NCBI RefSeq assembly: GCF_048128805.1
Contig: NC_136003.1
Coordinates: forward strand, 24,757,340-24,821,339
Direction of reading: 5' to 3'
Length of the DNA: 64,000 bases
Origin: Centroberyx gerrardi
Taxonomy: Eukaryota; Chordata; Actinopteri; Beryciformes; Berycidae
Both the position numbers and the translations under genes were made by a program. Under the pieces are notes generated by a model. That model saw nothing but the letters and a program-made list of their open reading frames with translations. It had not been told where the DNA came from and ran no database searches. Shown here one piece after another: positions 1 through 12,952 of the stretch. Within the stretch, counting starts at the first letter, position 1, and each line of letters begins with the position of its first letter.

Positions 1-3000
1 TATCACGATATGGCTCACATATGCAAAATCACATTAAATAATCAAATTAATGTTCTTCCCATTAAACCAAATGGTAACAGGTGTGATGTCAAACAAAACT
101 GAAATTTTCAAATAATATTCCCACCATACCTAATTTTCTCGGAGTTTTTAAATAAAATTTGCTTGTTGTGATCAATTTAGACTGCAGAATTGTGTGTCAC
201 GATATCCCATAATCACCATATGATTCCAATGAAAGACGATAAACGATAATATTGAATTATCGTCAAGCCCTAACTTAAGGTATGGCAAAGTCCCTGCATC
301 TAATATAATTTGCCACCAAAACCTCCAAACCTGCTTCTATTCATTAAATTTCTGGGGACAAGTGGAGCAGTGATGAGTGACAAGATAGTGTTAATGATGA
401 ATTATTAGAGGTAGCTCACCTAACTATCAGGTTAGAGGGACCACTGGTCCTGAATGCTCCAATGATGTGACTTTTACTTTTTAGATATAGCTTCCAAATG
501 GATTTCTGGTCATTTTTGCTTGATCGTTATACTGGCAAAATGTACAAGATCAAATGTGCAATCATTTAGAGTAAGTTAAGGTTTGGTAAGCGCCACAACC
601 TTGCCACACCAAAGTGATGCCCATGACCTTTACCTCTGGTTAATTAGTTATGTTGACCCATGTATTAGAAGACAGGAGTAAGTTAAAGCTGCAGTAGGCA
701 AGATTTTTAGGTATAGAAAATAATCCTTGCAGTCAAGAAACTGTCCCAATTACAGGATTGTGGGGCATTCCAACCTAGCTCAAACTTCTTCAAAAGTGGA
801 AGCACACACTAAATGATCCAAGTAAATTATTAGTTATCACATTTATTCAGAAGCCAGCACATGAAACATTGGATTTGAGGACTACAGTATGTGCTGGCTT
901 CGAATGTGATAACTGATTGTTTACTTGGACCATTTAGTGTGTGCTTCCACTTTTGAAGAAGTTTGAGCTAGTTTGGAATGGATGGATTTGGATTTGTAGG
1001 TAAAAATAAAAATAAAATACACACTAAACTACAAAGTGTGGCTGCAACAGAGAAGAGTGTCCCATCCGCTCTAATTGGAACGCAGTAGATTTTGCCCAAT
1101 TGAAATTCTGGGGGCAGATACGGACACTTCTCTGCCCACAAATAGTGACAAATCAAAACTTAATAATTAAATCTGTCTCCTAAACAGCAGTGAGTGAGCG
1201 GTCCGTCAAACTGGAATAGGAAACACAAACCACAGAAAACACAAAACACAATTGAAGACATTACATTATAACACAAAGTTGGGGGGGATAAAAGGGAAGG
1301 GTCACAGTGTTATAATTTTATGTGAGAAGAAAAAATATCCATTACTATCTTCCTATCATTCTATACACATTGCTCTCGTGATCATAACGAGGAAGGTGAG
1401 TGCAGATGGTTTCTTATAATGTCCCAGTATTGCCCTAAGCCTATGTCAAATCCTTAAGGAAGCAGGCTGCTCTCTCCATATTAACTCTGTCTATAAAGTC
1501 CTCAAGCCAACACTCCTTCAAGAGGCTGCCTGGTAATGGTCCTTCCAATTAAGGAGAATAATTCTCTTAACTGCTAGGCAAGATAAGAGAGGGAGCCGAA
1601 GTGGAAGTGTAGGCCGAAGCCTTCCCGTGGTTGACTAGCGATTAAGTAGCTAACGCGATTTTCCATTGACGGCAAAGTATGTTTTCTGCAACTAAACAAA
1701 GCAACGACTGCTGTTGAGATTCACCTCTCGGCTCACTATAAGCTTTTAGACGTTTTGCATGTTTCTATGTCTACAGAAAAGTACACTACAATGTGTAGAA
1801 TGTACCAACTGTTGATAGCGGGGTGATCCACCTGATAGACACTGGGAGAAGGGGGTAGAAACTGTCTGCATGGCTAGGTTTTCACCTCTTGAGATGCAGT
1901 TTGGGACTTCGCTAAAGTATGAGTTCAGGCTCATGATAGTAACTGCTGACATTTTTTTCACTGTAGCCTGTGAAGCTGTAGCTAGCTTGTTCCCTTTGCA
2001 GGAGATGGAACATTCAAACTAGCTAAAAGCCTGCTGGGTAGTGTAGTGCGGTAACTAATTTAGTCATTCATGTAAATAATACTGAATGGATTTTTGTGAA
2101 ATTAAGCCAAGCGAGATGTGTTGATGCTTCCTACAACATATTTCAAAATCAAAGCCATATGCTTTTTAGATTGCTTATACAAAGTAACCTCCCATACACT
2201 GACATAGGGTAAAGTCAACCCAATGGTTGATGGAAATGACATCAACTTCGGCTCCATACAGACAGTTGAGGTAGCTTATGTAGTTTTAAATCAAGGAGAC
2301 TTCGGCCATACAGAGAAGTTGACTTTGAAAATATCTGACATCACAGTAACTGCATTACACCGCAATATCTTGACCACTGGACAATCCCAGAATAAATTAA
2401 ATAAAGCTCCTTTCTTTCCACATCTATGCCAGCACAAGTCAGACTATTTTTACTTTTTTTGTATCTATCTTGAATAATCAAGTAGGTGATCTACAGTATG
2501 TGTTCTACAGAGATCTTATACTGAATCAACTTACACCTGAAACATTTAGGTGTTTTCATATATGCCCTCCAGATATCGTCCCATTGAGAATATGGAAAGG
2601 AGTCATTTAGGTCATGTCCCCGGGCCATTTATACAGACAGGCAGGGATAAGGAGCAACATTACTCAATAATCTGTAAACACTGGAGGCAGTCCCATTCTT
2701 GCAAACAGCATTCCTAAAACAAATATCGAGTTCTGGATGACAGGCAGGTTTAGCACCATCCCTGCACCTTTTTTTCAGTATATACTAGCTAATTGTGCAT
2801 ACATTAAGAATGGTGACTCAGACACCATACGCTTCAATGATTTGCTGGAGGGGGAAGATGTCATCTTTATATATTTGATGTATTGTTTTAATTAGAGTGG
2901 TACCGCAGTGAAGGGCGGATTTTACCTTTAGCTTTGTCTCTATGCCTTTTTGTAAATAAAAGTGCTACATTTTTTGTCTGCTCATTTTTTGGCAGTGTAT

Positions 3001-3191
3001 GGAATATGCCTTTGACTTTTTACTTCATCTGACAGTTAATTCCCTGCCCCAGCACTGACACAGAGTCGTCAGAGTGCAACAGCATTTTCCTATATCACTG
3101 CAATGTCTCACGTAGTTTTGATGTACCTTTATACATACAGATGCTACATTTCATGAACATGTGGGTGATGTGACTGTGATGTGGTTGTGCA
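1..3191. other. Gene-free spacer left of prr29
   Basis: No exon with convincing protein similarity and splice sites was found here. The first ~275 bases look like the right part of a MITE ending in a short AT-rich terminal repeat near 255-275. A long foldback palindrome lies at 766-980. Bases 980-1170 resemble 5210-5330, so they belong to a dispersed repeat family. The remainder is AT-rich unique-looking DNA. The 3' untranslated part of prr29 should extend leftward from 3191 into this stretch, but no polyadenylation signal stands out clearly on the minus strand. Confidence 0.6.
766..980. repeat. Long foldback palindrome (MITE-like hairpin)
   Basis: The left arm 766-862 and right arm 889-980 are near-perfect reverse complements, separated by a 26-base loop. 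Both arms carry the stretch AAGTGGAAGCACACACTAAA (right arm on the other strand). Arms differ by a few substitutions and small gaps. The unit resembles a foldback or MITE element with no coding capacity. The DNA to its right (980-1170) belongs to another dispersed repeat, so this element may be inserted into an older one. Confidence 0.85.
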
Positions 3192-4123
3192 TCACCTGTC
3201 TCTGTGTGACGGAGAGGAAGCGGGCTCCAGGACTTCGGTGGGATCTTGGTAGACCAGCGTGGGATGAGGCATGGGTCTGGGGAGCCATGCTGGGTAGGAC
3301 AGGCATGGGGCGGGCTGGTAATAGTGGTGGTATTCCTCTGGGTCATCCTCTCCCTCTTGAATTATCACTAGATTTCTGGTGGCCTGACATAGCGAAAGAG
3401 ATGGACAACCCACCTTGCTTCATTTCACTGTATTTAAGTGAATGACCGAGCTCATTACAAAGTCATCACTGCAAAAAAATTCATTTTAACCAGTCGTTTA
3501 GACTCATAATCAGTTTGAAAATTTACCTAAAAGGAAGTAAAAACTCTTCCAGTGGCATCAAATAATTGAACTTTTTTTCAGTGCATTTTCATAATTTTTT
3601 AGAAGTAACAATATCTTAAAACAAAGTAGAATAAGATGGATCACTCTACTAGTATCTTGATAATATTACTTGATTTAGGAAAATTTTTGGGTTAAGTTGA
3701 CTGGACAGGAAAGTGAAATTATCTCACTCCTTTGGCAGATTTGTTTAAATTTAAGTTTAAACAGAAGAATTCGCACTGCAGCTAAGAAGAATTAAATTCA
3801 ACTGAGAGAAACGTGAGAAAATTAATGCGCCTGCATTTTCCTACACTTTATTTTCACATGTTCTCAAGATGTTCACATTATACTTCCTGTTTGCTTTCCA
3901 AACCCAACACCATTTTTCTTTTTTAGATATATTTTTTGATTTTGACTCCATTTATAGATTGAATTGACCCCAACTCTCGTCTGGAACCTACTGCAGGTTC
4001 AGGTGGAGGGCCGGAGTATCCGAACGAGCTGAGGGCCGACATGGTCATGTTGTTCATGATGACCTGGTGCATCTGGGCGTTCTGGATCATCATCAGCTCT
4101 ACAAGGTCTGCATATTGACAGCA

Positions 4124-4168
<45 letters not shown>

Positions 4169-6785
4169 CTACCTGAGAATCATCTGATAGTTATATCTCT
4201 ACTTTATTAACCTGCTACTCAGTCCTCTTCCCTCTGGGTGACTCGGTGATTAACCCGCACTGTGTCAAACTGAGTTAGTGAACGCGATGCGGCAAGCTCA
4301 ATTTTCTAACCTCCCTGTCACTCAATATTTGTTCAGCAATGACTCACCCCGCTAAATTATTTAATTCCTTCCCAGCAATATGAATAATCTGTCTGACCAA
4401 GGTAGACGATTCAGGAAAATCTATTCAAGTTGCTGTAATTCCACTATTTATTCCAGTTATTGAAAATGCATTTTTATACATGACTGACTAGTTTTAAGCA
4501 ATATTCTCCACAGTGCTGAATTATTTAAAGCCTTCCAAGCGATATGAATGAGGTCTCTGGCCACCAGTTGTTTGTTAACATCTACCAGTGATAAAGTGAT
4601 GCAACATTCAGCAACATGACACACCTTGGGATATTTCTCCATCTTGAAGGTGTAAGTCAATTCCATAAATAATGCAGCATTAATGTCATCTAATTTGAGT
4701 CTGTGTAGGCTCTTCACACTCGGCGAAGTGACAAAGAAGCAGAAAACTCATCTGAGACATGAGATTATGGCCCGGCCTTCACTTGGATGATGGAAAATCA
4801 TCCAAACCATAACACCCAGTTATTGTATCTCCGGTGATGAAATAGTTTTGTCATTGTTGTCATGGATTTGAAATGACAGTAGCAAGACCCTACAGGTTTT
4901 GATCTGCAGTTTTTTGATCTTGGTTGTTTTAATTGAAAATGATCTGCAGTGGCAAAATCAGTGTTTTGTCTTCAGTATCAGTGCTTGCTTTACAAAAAGT
5001 TAATTAAGTGCGCTGTTGATATTCATTACACATCCAGAATGAAAGGTCCATACAAATGACCCAGAATTTTAACTCAACAAATGAGTAAAAAGAAAAAAAA
5101 GAAAAGAAAAAAAGCTCACACCTGTCAGAGTGGCTGATGAAGTGGAGGTAACAAAGGAGTAGGATCATTGGCATTCAAATAAATGTCAAAGCTGCACAAG
5201 GCAAGATTTGTATGTAAAAATGCTCCTGTCCTATTAGCCTAAACCACAAAGTGGGGCTGCAGCAGAGAAGAGCATCCCATCCCGTCTAATTGAGACCCTG
5301 TAGATTTGCCCAATTTATGGTCACTGGCGATAAATCTTCTTGCCACACAGGAAGTGTTGAATTAAAACTTAAAGTGATGTTGAACTTGGGTAGTACTTTG
5401 GGTTGTGTAGCTTCCTGGCCATGATATAACCCCAAAATCTGCGAATCTGTTGCTCCTAGGCAGTGTATGGCGAAACCGGTCTGAAAATTACATTTAGCAC
5501 ATAAAGCAGATTCTGACATTATGTAAAAAAAAACTTGTCATTCTGCTGAATTGTTTTTAAGTAAATCGCTTTCTTTATGTTTAAGTGTAACACCGAAATT
5601 CTTCCGACTAGACCACAATTCTCCAGTCGCCTCTCTCCGAGCCCCGGAGCAACAGATAACAGAGAATTGCCCAACACAACCCAAGGTACTACAAGTTCAC
5701 CATCACTTTAAGAGCAAAATATACAAAACTGTGTCCTTGGAGGAAGAGATTTAGGTCTCAGCCATGTGCAGTTTACTGATGTCATGTTACATGATTTCTG
5801 GGTAATGAAGTCCTTCAGACTCTCAAAAATTCAAGCAGTTATTTCCTGTTACCACCTGGGGCCGCCACACTGCAAAGTTACCTAGTGCAGCTTTAAAGCA
5901 GGAAAAACTTTTCAAGTTATAACTCCAATGTCACTGAATACTACTGGACTGTATACTGTAGCCTTGAATACATTATTTTTATTGGACGCTACCTTTAAAA
6001 GTTCATGACTGTACATGTAAGCAAGGCTAACTAGCACCTGCTGCTGCACTTGGACACAAATTAAACCCGGATGCACACTTGTACGCGCGCGCACGCACGC
6101 ACACACACACACATGCACACACACATACACACTTCACGCACTCCACACAAGCTAACAGTAGACCATAAATAATATATCTAAGTGCATGCATGCAAGCTGG
6201 CAATGTGACAGACAGGCAAGAATAGCTGTGAGTGTGAAACGCTGAGATTCAGAGTGTGTGTGCAGTGACAGTCTGCCATACCCTCCCTGACGTGACCACC
6301 AGGCCTAATGGAGGGAGCGGAGCCGGGAGGCATCGTGGTTGCTGGGAGCTGCTGTAGGATAGTGGTGGGCTGCTGAGGAGCCTGGGGAGGAGAGATGGGA
6401 CCGTAATGAGGCTCTCTGCCTGCAGGCACAGTAGCAGAGAATAAACTGCAGCAGCTATCTACCTATGCAGGTGGTGAACCTCCACTCCACAGGAGGGGAA
6501 AAAAATAAAGATTAACTTCCAATAGCCAATCAATATTAAAAACTCCTGCTGATATTAGTAATTATCATAACATAATGTAAGATTAGGGAGCAATAGAGAG
6601 TTTTGTGTTTCGCTGACAGAGGAGCCAATAACTAAGATGTTGCCTGTACCTTTGTTACAGACCCATAACTGACAACCTGCCATAAAAGAGGCTGAAGCAA
6701 AAGAATGAACACTTACAGGAATTATCTGCAAATTGTGTGGATCGTACGGCTGGAAGTGCGGATAAGTATCCTCTGTCCACGCCAT
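3192..6785 (-). CDS. prr29: PRR29-like proline-rich protein, four coding exons
   Basis: Coding exons on the minus strand: 6785-6717, 6411-6282 (left boundary uncertain), 4107-3992 and 3383-3192, giving about 168 aa. The diagnostic part is the exon 2/3 junction, which encodes R-E-D-L-V-E-L-M-M-I-Q-N-A-Q-M-H-Q; mammalian PRR29 has an almost identical helix-like block after a proline-rich start. Exon 4 encodes an acidic stretch, then a Tyr/His/Pro-rich segment (EEYHHYYQPAPCLSYPAW) also like PRR29, and ends at a TGA. Donors at exons 1-3 are GTAAGT, GTATGG and GTAGGT. The acceptors of exons 3 and 4 end in CAG. Exon 1 ends in phase 0, and the only nearby in-frame AG for exon 2 is an unusual GAG acceptor, so exon 2 may start elsewhere or a small exon may be missing. 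The molecular function of PRR29 is unknown. I am fairly sure of the family and less sure of the N-terminus. Confidence 0.68.
3467..3760. repeat. MITE copy A of the CACTGCAAAAA family
   Basis: This segment starts with ACTGCAAAAAAA and contains the internal motifs shared with copies at 20800-21035, 35706-36080 and 59005-59345: a GACTCATA-type block, TACTAGTATCTTGATA, GAAATTATCTCACT and GGCAGATTT. It is non-coding and diverged. It sits next to the last prr29 exon, in the intron between exons 4 and 3. Confidence 0.6.
4125..4165. repeat. (CA)n microsatellite in a prr29 intron
   Basis: About 20 uninterrupted CA units. On the gene strand this is a TG repeat that ends roughly 17 bases upstream of the exon 3 acceptor. 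Confidence 0.95.
5188..5897. repeat. MITE-like element with AAGCTGCAC termini
   Basis: The left end (AAGCTGCACAAGGCAAGA at 5191) and the right end (GTTACCTAGTGCAGCTTTAA near 5878) are imperfect inverted repeats. The internal sequence is not coding. Its segment 5370-5600 is similar to 37905-37949 plus 39133-39345, and its left part is similar to 980-1170, so this is a dispersed family with at least three copies in the window. It lies inside the prr29 intron between exons 3 and 2. Confidence 0.65.
6083..6131. repeat. Mixed CG/CA simple repeat
   Basis: Alternating GCGCAC and CACA units, partly of alternating purine/pyrimidine (Z-DNA-prone) character. It is in an intron of the prr29-like gene. 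Confidence 0.85.
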
Positions 6786-6895
6786 TAAATATGTATATAC
6801 ACTATATACAATATATACCTAAGAGAGCAACCTGGTAGTATTTACCAGATATGTGTGTACACAGTAGCAGGTTGCCAAGGTGCCAAAACACAAGC

Positions 6896-6898
<3 letters not shown>

Positions 6899-6958
<60 letters not shown>

Positions 6959-6976
6959 AAACACACACACACACAC
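6899..6976. repeat. (TC)n followed by (CA)n
   Basis: About 27 TC units followed by about 8 CA units. The open frames read across it in both directions are low-complexity artefacts. Confidence 0.95.
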
Positions 6977-7849
6977 TTGCTCTCTTTGTCTTTCTTATCC
7001 GTTGTGATCACTGCAGTAACGGTTGATTGTGTGATTGTGCTCACTTTGAACAGCAGAAGCAGGCACTTTATTGTACAAAATAGACCAGTAATCCTATAAT
7101 ACACTTTAGAAGGATACCATGCAAACATATACAGCAAAACTATAAACTGCAGTACATATCCTTGGAGTGGTACAGGAATGTCAAACAAACCATAGGAGCA
7201 AAACAAACAAACAGTCACTATAAACCCACTAGTGAGTTCAGACACACCATACATCCTTACAGGAATATTGTAGGATTATTATAGTGACTTTCACACAAAC
7301 GCTCGGCCCACAAAGCAATCACAGCAGGAGTTCCATCCATGAAAACATAACTGAATTGACACCAAAGCTCATATTAACATTTAACAAGGAAATCGGTGAG
7401 ATTAGAGTAGATGCAGCTATCAAAGTGTATTCACAGTTTTACATTGTTACCATTTCATTTCACAAGACAGAAATTATTCTTCTAATTTGACTTTACGGGC
7501 CTTTTTGCCTGCAGCTAACACTGTGGTAGAAATAAAGGCATTGTTATCTTTATACGAGAACTAATGACATTTAAACAATTAACACTCATTTCACAACAAT
7601 AAAAACTCACTGTGAAATGTTTCAGAGATCATTATTTATTGACACTTTGGTCTAATTTGGTGTCCTAAAAGCATTAACGATGCTACTAGCGCCATGTGGG
7701 ACTTGCTATTAATTCTACAGCCATTTCCAGTACAGTTAATAATAACAACTAATTGTTATTCATCCGCCAAGCAATATAGCTCTTGAACTGTTAGCTAAAC
7801 AGACTGGTTGCTATGGAGCCCACCAGGGGCCTCCTGGTAGAAAAAAAAT

Positions 7850-8200
7850 CCATGTGGAAATCCGTGTACTTGGTTTTGAAATCCGTGCAGCACACAGTTT
7901 AACAATCTGTGCTTTTGGATTAGCAATCTGTTTCCTCAATTTTACAAGCAACGTGGGTTTCAGAACAACTAATTTGTTAAAGTTCATCTGCTCCTTTCCA
8001 TGCTTGTGTCAGATGATTGGCCTGGTTCAGTGCTTGTAAAGTTGAGGGCATGGATTACTAAATTAAAGACACTGATTATTAATTTGAGGATATGGACTAG
8101 ACAGTACTAATTCATTCATTCAAGGGCATGGATTACCAGTTCCAGAGTACAGATTATTAAATGTGGATTTCAAAACCGAGAACACGGGTTTCCACATCAA
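7850..8200. repeat. 350-bp MITE with ~35-bp inverted termini
   Basis: The left terminus at 7850-7888 contains CATGTGGAAATCCGTGTACT and GGTTTTGAAATCC. The right terminus at 8163-8200 is its imperfect reverse complement (GGATTTCAAAACCGAGAACA). The interior contains degenerate repeats of a GGCATGGATTACTAAAT-type unit. No coding frame of interest. Confidence 0.7.
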
Positions 8201-9248
8201 TTTGTCTCTTCAGCTGGCCCCTCGGCTCCTTAGGTTGCTAAGCGGCACATGGCGATTTTCTGTTTGTGCATTAATATTTAAATTGACCGTGATGCATTCA
8301 CAGGTGTGCTTTTATGTTATGCTGCATTTTACAACAGCTTCGAATGTGACTCAGCCAATCAGGACTGAGGACCGGAACTAGCCTACAGTTACAGCTGGAA
8401 CTTCAGCATGGCGGACTACACTAATTAGCACAGTTTACATTTACTGTACCGCTCTGTCTTCCAGCTCTGTTTCCCACCGCATCCCCAACCCACTCCGCTC
8501 CACTCCCTGTCAGTGGAAGGGGCCTCACCGCCCCCATCGCATCTCCAACTCTGTAATTAAAACGCTGTAATCTGGGAGGATCGTCTCTATTTTTAAAAGC
8601 CCCCCTGTCATCGTGTGGGCAAAGTGACACAAAGAGAAGCATCAAGCGAGGAGGAGGAGGAGGAAGAGGAGGAAGGGGGGAAAATAAGAACAACTGCAGC
8701 AGCAGGTGATGACCAACTCTATGAGAGACGAGGAAATTAATAAACTATGTCTAATTTGCGGAGTTGCCTAAAGATAGTGCTCGCATACTGTTATCTAGTC
8801 CAGCCTACGCTCCTCACATCAACACCTCTTGAATAATATGATTGTTTTTATAGCAACAGAAAGAAAAGAGAAGAGAGAAAACCCTTGTGAGAAGGAACTG
8901 TAGTAATCCTGTGATACATTTCAGAAGGATGCTGCACAAATACAACAGCACAAGCCTATCCTACAGGAATATGATAATGATACCACAGCAAACAAACACC
9001 ATAAAGCACAATAAGGTTACTACAAACTCAGTGTAAGTCTCTAAAGGAGTATTATTAGAATATTACAGTCATTTTTATAGGGACACGTACAGTATGCATA
9101 CATGATATATGAATCCCAATGGAAGAGATATCCAAAGGCCTAATGGGAAACCTAAGAAACTCAAGACCTAAAGACTTCTCCATAGGGACTGGGCTGCTGA
9201 GGTATGATTAAATTATTTGCACTTCTCAGTAATATTTAATCACGCTCG

Positions 9249-9250
<2 letters not shown>

Positions 9251-9312
<62 letters not shown>
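9251..9312. repeat. (CA)n microsatellite
   Basis: Thirty-one uninterrupted CA units. Confidence 0.97.
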
Positions 9313-9314
<2 letters not shown>

Positions 9315-9359
9315 CATCAGCACTGGTTAAAGGGTTAGCTCATTGCATTAGAGATCATT

Positions 9360-9660
9360 TATTCATACCCCAGGAGGGCGGAGAGGGGAGGCCATGCTTG
9401 GGGACGCCCAGCAGTTCTCTCTTCATCAAAAGCTAACACCATTAACCACATTAGCTGAATCTTCTACTGAATGCATTAAAAGCAGAATAGCATGGCATCA
9501 GCGTTGCTTAGACGTTATTGCATTGCTTTTCGAATGTGATCCTATTAGCACGCTGCCGTTCTGTGGAATTGTCTGCGCCGTCGGTCGGCTGCCGGGGCGG
9601 ATGGTGACAGTAAGATGGCAGATTTGAAGTTAAGGCTCTTATCATTAGTCCATAAGTCTG
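9360..9660. promoter_or_regulatory. Candidate conserved non-coding element
   Basis: This block has balanced base composition, no simple repeat and no transposon ends. It is dense in homeodomain-type cores (ATTAG, TTAAC, TCATTAG) and ends against a C-rich run. It resembles developmental enhancers seen near rprml/wnt-type loci. This is inference from appearance only; no alignment was run. Confidence 0.25.
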
Positions 9661-9919
9661 ACTCACTTTCGCCCCCGCCCCCCCCCCCCCCACCACCACC
9701 CACCCCCTCCTTTCTTTTGCCCCTCACCCCCTGCGGCATGAGCTCAAGAACATGGCCATTACCTTTCCCCGTTCCTATGGCAACACCACCCTGCAGCCCT
9801 TATGTGGTGGTAGCAGTGTGTGTGTGTGTGTGTGTGTGTGCGTGATCACGTGTGGGTCTTTGTGCACGTGCACTGCGCACTGAGGTTTGTTTAGATAATG
9901 TCAGCAAAGAGTCTCATCA

Positions 9920-10175
9920 ATTTATTGGATGTTTAATTCAGTCCTCTCCCGCTTTCTCTCACTGTCTGTCACTGATAAACTCTTTGTCCTTTTACTACTA
10001 ATTGCTATGTCTGTGCCTGTCTTTACTAATGTTTTAACTCTGTTTATATTTGTTTATCTGTATTGCTGCTATTTTGTGTGTGCCTCTGTGTCTTTTTGGC
10101 AGGTTGTTATCGTAAAAGAGAATGTGTTCTCAATAACCTACCTGGTAAAATAAAGGAAATATATATATACATAAA
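9920..10175 (+). mobile_element. LINE 3' tail fragment
   Basis: The segment ends with GGCAGGTTGTTATCGTAAAA, then a GTTCTCAAT block and an ACCTGGTAAAATAAAGG tail followed by AT repeats. This is the usual 3' end of a teleost non-LTR retrotransposon. A related 3' tail (AGGTCTCTTGTAAAAGAGAC then GGTTAAATAAA) is at 30780-30880. Only the 3' end is present. Confidence 0.55.
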
Positions 10176-10849
10176 CATGCATTGTTTCAGCACAGCTACA
10201 CAGTAAATGCCCTCAAGAAAGAGACCATAGATAGACAATAGACAGTGGATATTTCAATTTTTGGAAATGTGTGTGATTGATATGCTTGTGTGTTTGCCTG
10301 GGTGTGTTGTGACTCGTCCTGATTGATCCCTGCGGGTGATTAGTAAGTCTTTGATGAGGATGACTGGACAGAAGCTCAGGAGTCTCTCAGCAGAGGGCCG
10401 TCCGACGTCAGCTGGACCTCCTCTGGGAAGCGGCCCCGGCTTTCGCTTGTTTGGAATCCGCTCACTGGCCGCGTGCTGTAATGACGAATGAAAGAGAGAG
10501 TTAATATCCAGAGACGGTGAGGGCATGGGAGTGACACAAGAGGGGGGGGGGGGGGGACAGAGTGAAGGGCAGGGCAGAGAGGCTGAGAGGGAATGTTATT
10601 CTCTCTCTCTTCGGCGGTCTCCACTGTCTGGCATGCAGAGATGAGGGAGAGAGCGCCAGAGAGAGAAGAAATGTGAGATACGGCTTTGAATATTTCTCCT
10701 CTCACTCCTCTTCTTCTCCTCTACTCCCTAAGGAGAAGGGCTGACTGACAGACGCTCTCCACCGCCTCCCCCCTCCACCACCTCACCCTCCACCCCCTGC
10801 CTCCCCCGGCTGTGGGCAAGCTGGGTATAGCGCCTACCACCAACTCATG

Positions 10850-11240
10850 CCAATTAACACGTCTCTATACACACACTGAGTTCATTAATACGGAAATAAC
10901 TAGTTAGCCACGGACGCCAATTACCTGGCGTTTGGTCATTTGAGGAGAGGGAGGCAGCGGGGTGGGGGAGGAGGGGTGGGAGGGGAGGGGCTTATCCAGA
11001 GCGTAATGCCACTGCGCATTGGTGCACCCGTGCATGTTCATTACAGGTGATTTTCAGTGGAAATCAATGGGATGAAACACCCACCGTCCTCTCGAGACGA
11101 GGCGGCCGTTAGAGAAAGGCGTTTTAATGCCAGCCGCCCAAGACAGAACGAGCTCCCATTCTGTTGCTGTTTGCTTTCTGTTTATCGTGGGCTTGATTAG
11201 TCCCATGATGATAGTCTCTATCTAAGGCAGCCAAGCCAGT
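10850..11240. promoter_or_regulatory. Candidate conserved non-coding element
   Basis: A repeat-free stretch with TAATGCC, TTAATACG and TTTAATGCC homeodomain-like cores, an ATTACCTGG block and a balanced composition between G/C-rich simple sequence. It looks like a vertebrate enhancer, but this is inference without an alignment. Confidence 0.22.
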
Positions 11241-12920
11241 GTCATTGTGTCTCTACTCTCGCTTTCCAACTCTCTTTTTGAATGCTGATTTAATCAGACA
11301 CAACCTGTGCCAAGCTCTCTCCTTCTGTTTTGATCTGACATCCCCAGTGCCGAGCTGTCTCCTCCCTGTGAGTGGATCTGTGTGTATCCGGACGCGGGAT
11401 TGACCCGGACGTGATCCTTGGCTAAATACAGAAACGGAGATGAAAGATGGTTTAGTGCAACGTATGACTCCTCATCCCTCAGGAGAATTAGATTTAACCT
11501 CACTGCCGAAGGCCTGCACAGACAATGAGCCTTAGCGGTATTATGCTCAATCTTAAACTTTCCTCCAGTTGGAGACTCATTAGATAATTTAATTTAGAAT
11601 AGTTTATGATTTCCTCAATGAGAGGTTGGGCAGAGGGGAAAGAGGATGTCAGTCTCAATAAGAGTGAGACACAAACTGATTTAAACTGTTCTGCCTCTTC
11701 TTCTCTCTCTCTCTCTGTCTAAAGCTCCAGTCCACAATCAGACTGCAGGGCCGCCTGTGCTGCAAAGATCAGCCCACTTCTTCCTGTTTGTTTCGTCTTA
11801 TCGCAGACATCTGTTCGCTCTGAAAAAATGATTAAGCTCTTTATACAAGAATAACATATGTGAGAGCAAAACCTGTGAATAGTAAGCATTCATTCGCATC
11901 GGTTGTATTGATTCATGCAAAATGGACCTTGGGTTACACTCTTCATGGATGTCTTTGTGTATAACCGCTACACCTATACATACTATTACTATTACACTTG
12001 TTTCAAAGCATTCCAGTGAAATAATTGTCCACATTCTATGAGAAATGAATAAGAAATGAATTCCTTTAAATTACAGATCTTGTGTTGTCTGGGTTCGACT
12101 ATCTCCACTCGCACGTTCTTTGTCTCTCGAGTCTCAAAGCAAAAATCATTTTCCACTGATTTATTTTTAGACCAAACAATAGGGGTATTTATCTTAGCCG
12201 CTGTCTTGTCGTTCTTTAACATCTCCCATTTTCATCCATTATTGAACATCATCATATGAGTTTGTGTATACAGCGGATTCAAGGGCGCTGTTGGCTAATG
12301 GTGTCTGAGGAAGAGGGATTCTTGGGAGCGCAGACAGATAAAAGGAGCGGGAGGGGAAGGGAACAGACCTGCTGCAATAAGAACACATTGACACGCTGAC
12401 AGCTGAAGTTCAGGACCGGGCAGGTAAAAGCGCAGTGACACATCACATCACCCCAAAGCTGAAAAATGCCTTCGGGTTGTAGCTGACAGCACAGTAGGCT
12501 ATTATTATGAAATCAACAACAGTCACTGTGGCAAATGATCCTCACACTCACGCTGAGAATATGTGCAGCATAAAAACACATTTGTGAGTGTGAAATAGTG
12601 TAGGTGTATCGCTTTGTGGATCGGTCGAAATGTGTTAATTGAGTTAAGTGTGTGTGGTGTGTGTGTGTGTGTGTGCGCGTGTGTAAACTTTTCAACTTCA
12701 TGGTGTTGTGGATACTGAAAAGAATGAAGCAATTTGGTTGTTTGTTGTTCATTTGCCTGCACATAATAGATTTATTTAAAATTTCATGAGTTTGAATGCA
12801 AGGACTATCTACTCCATGGTTCCCCGCTGAATTGGATGTGGCACAATTTGCCTGGGGAAATGTGGAGAAAAGGTGAGTGGTTCTGTGTGTGTGTGTGTGT
12901 GCGTCTGTCTGTGTGGGTAG

Positions 12921-12952
<32 letters not shown>

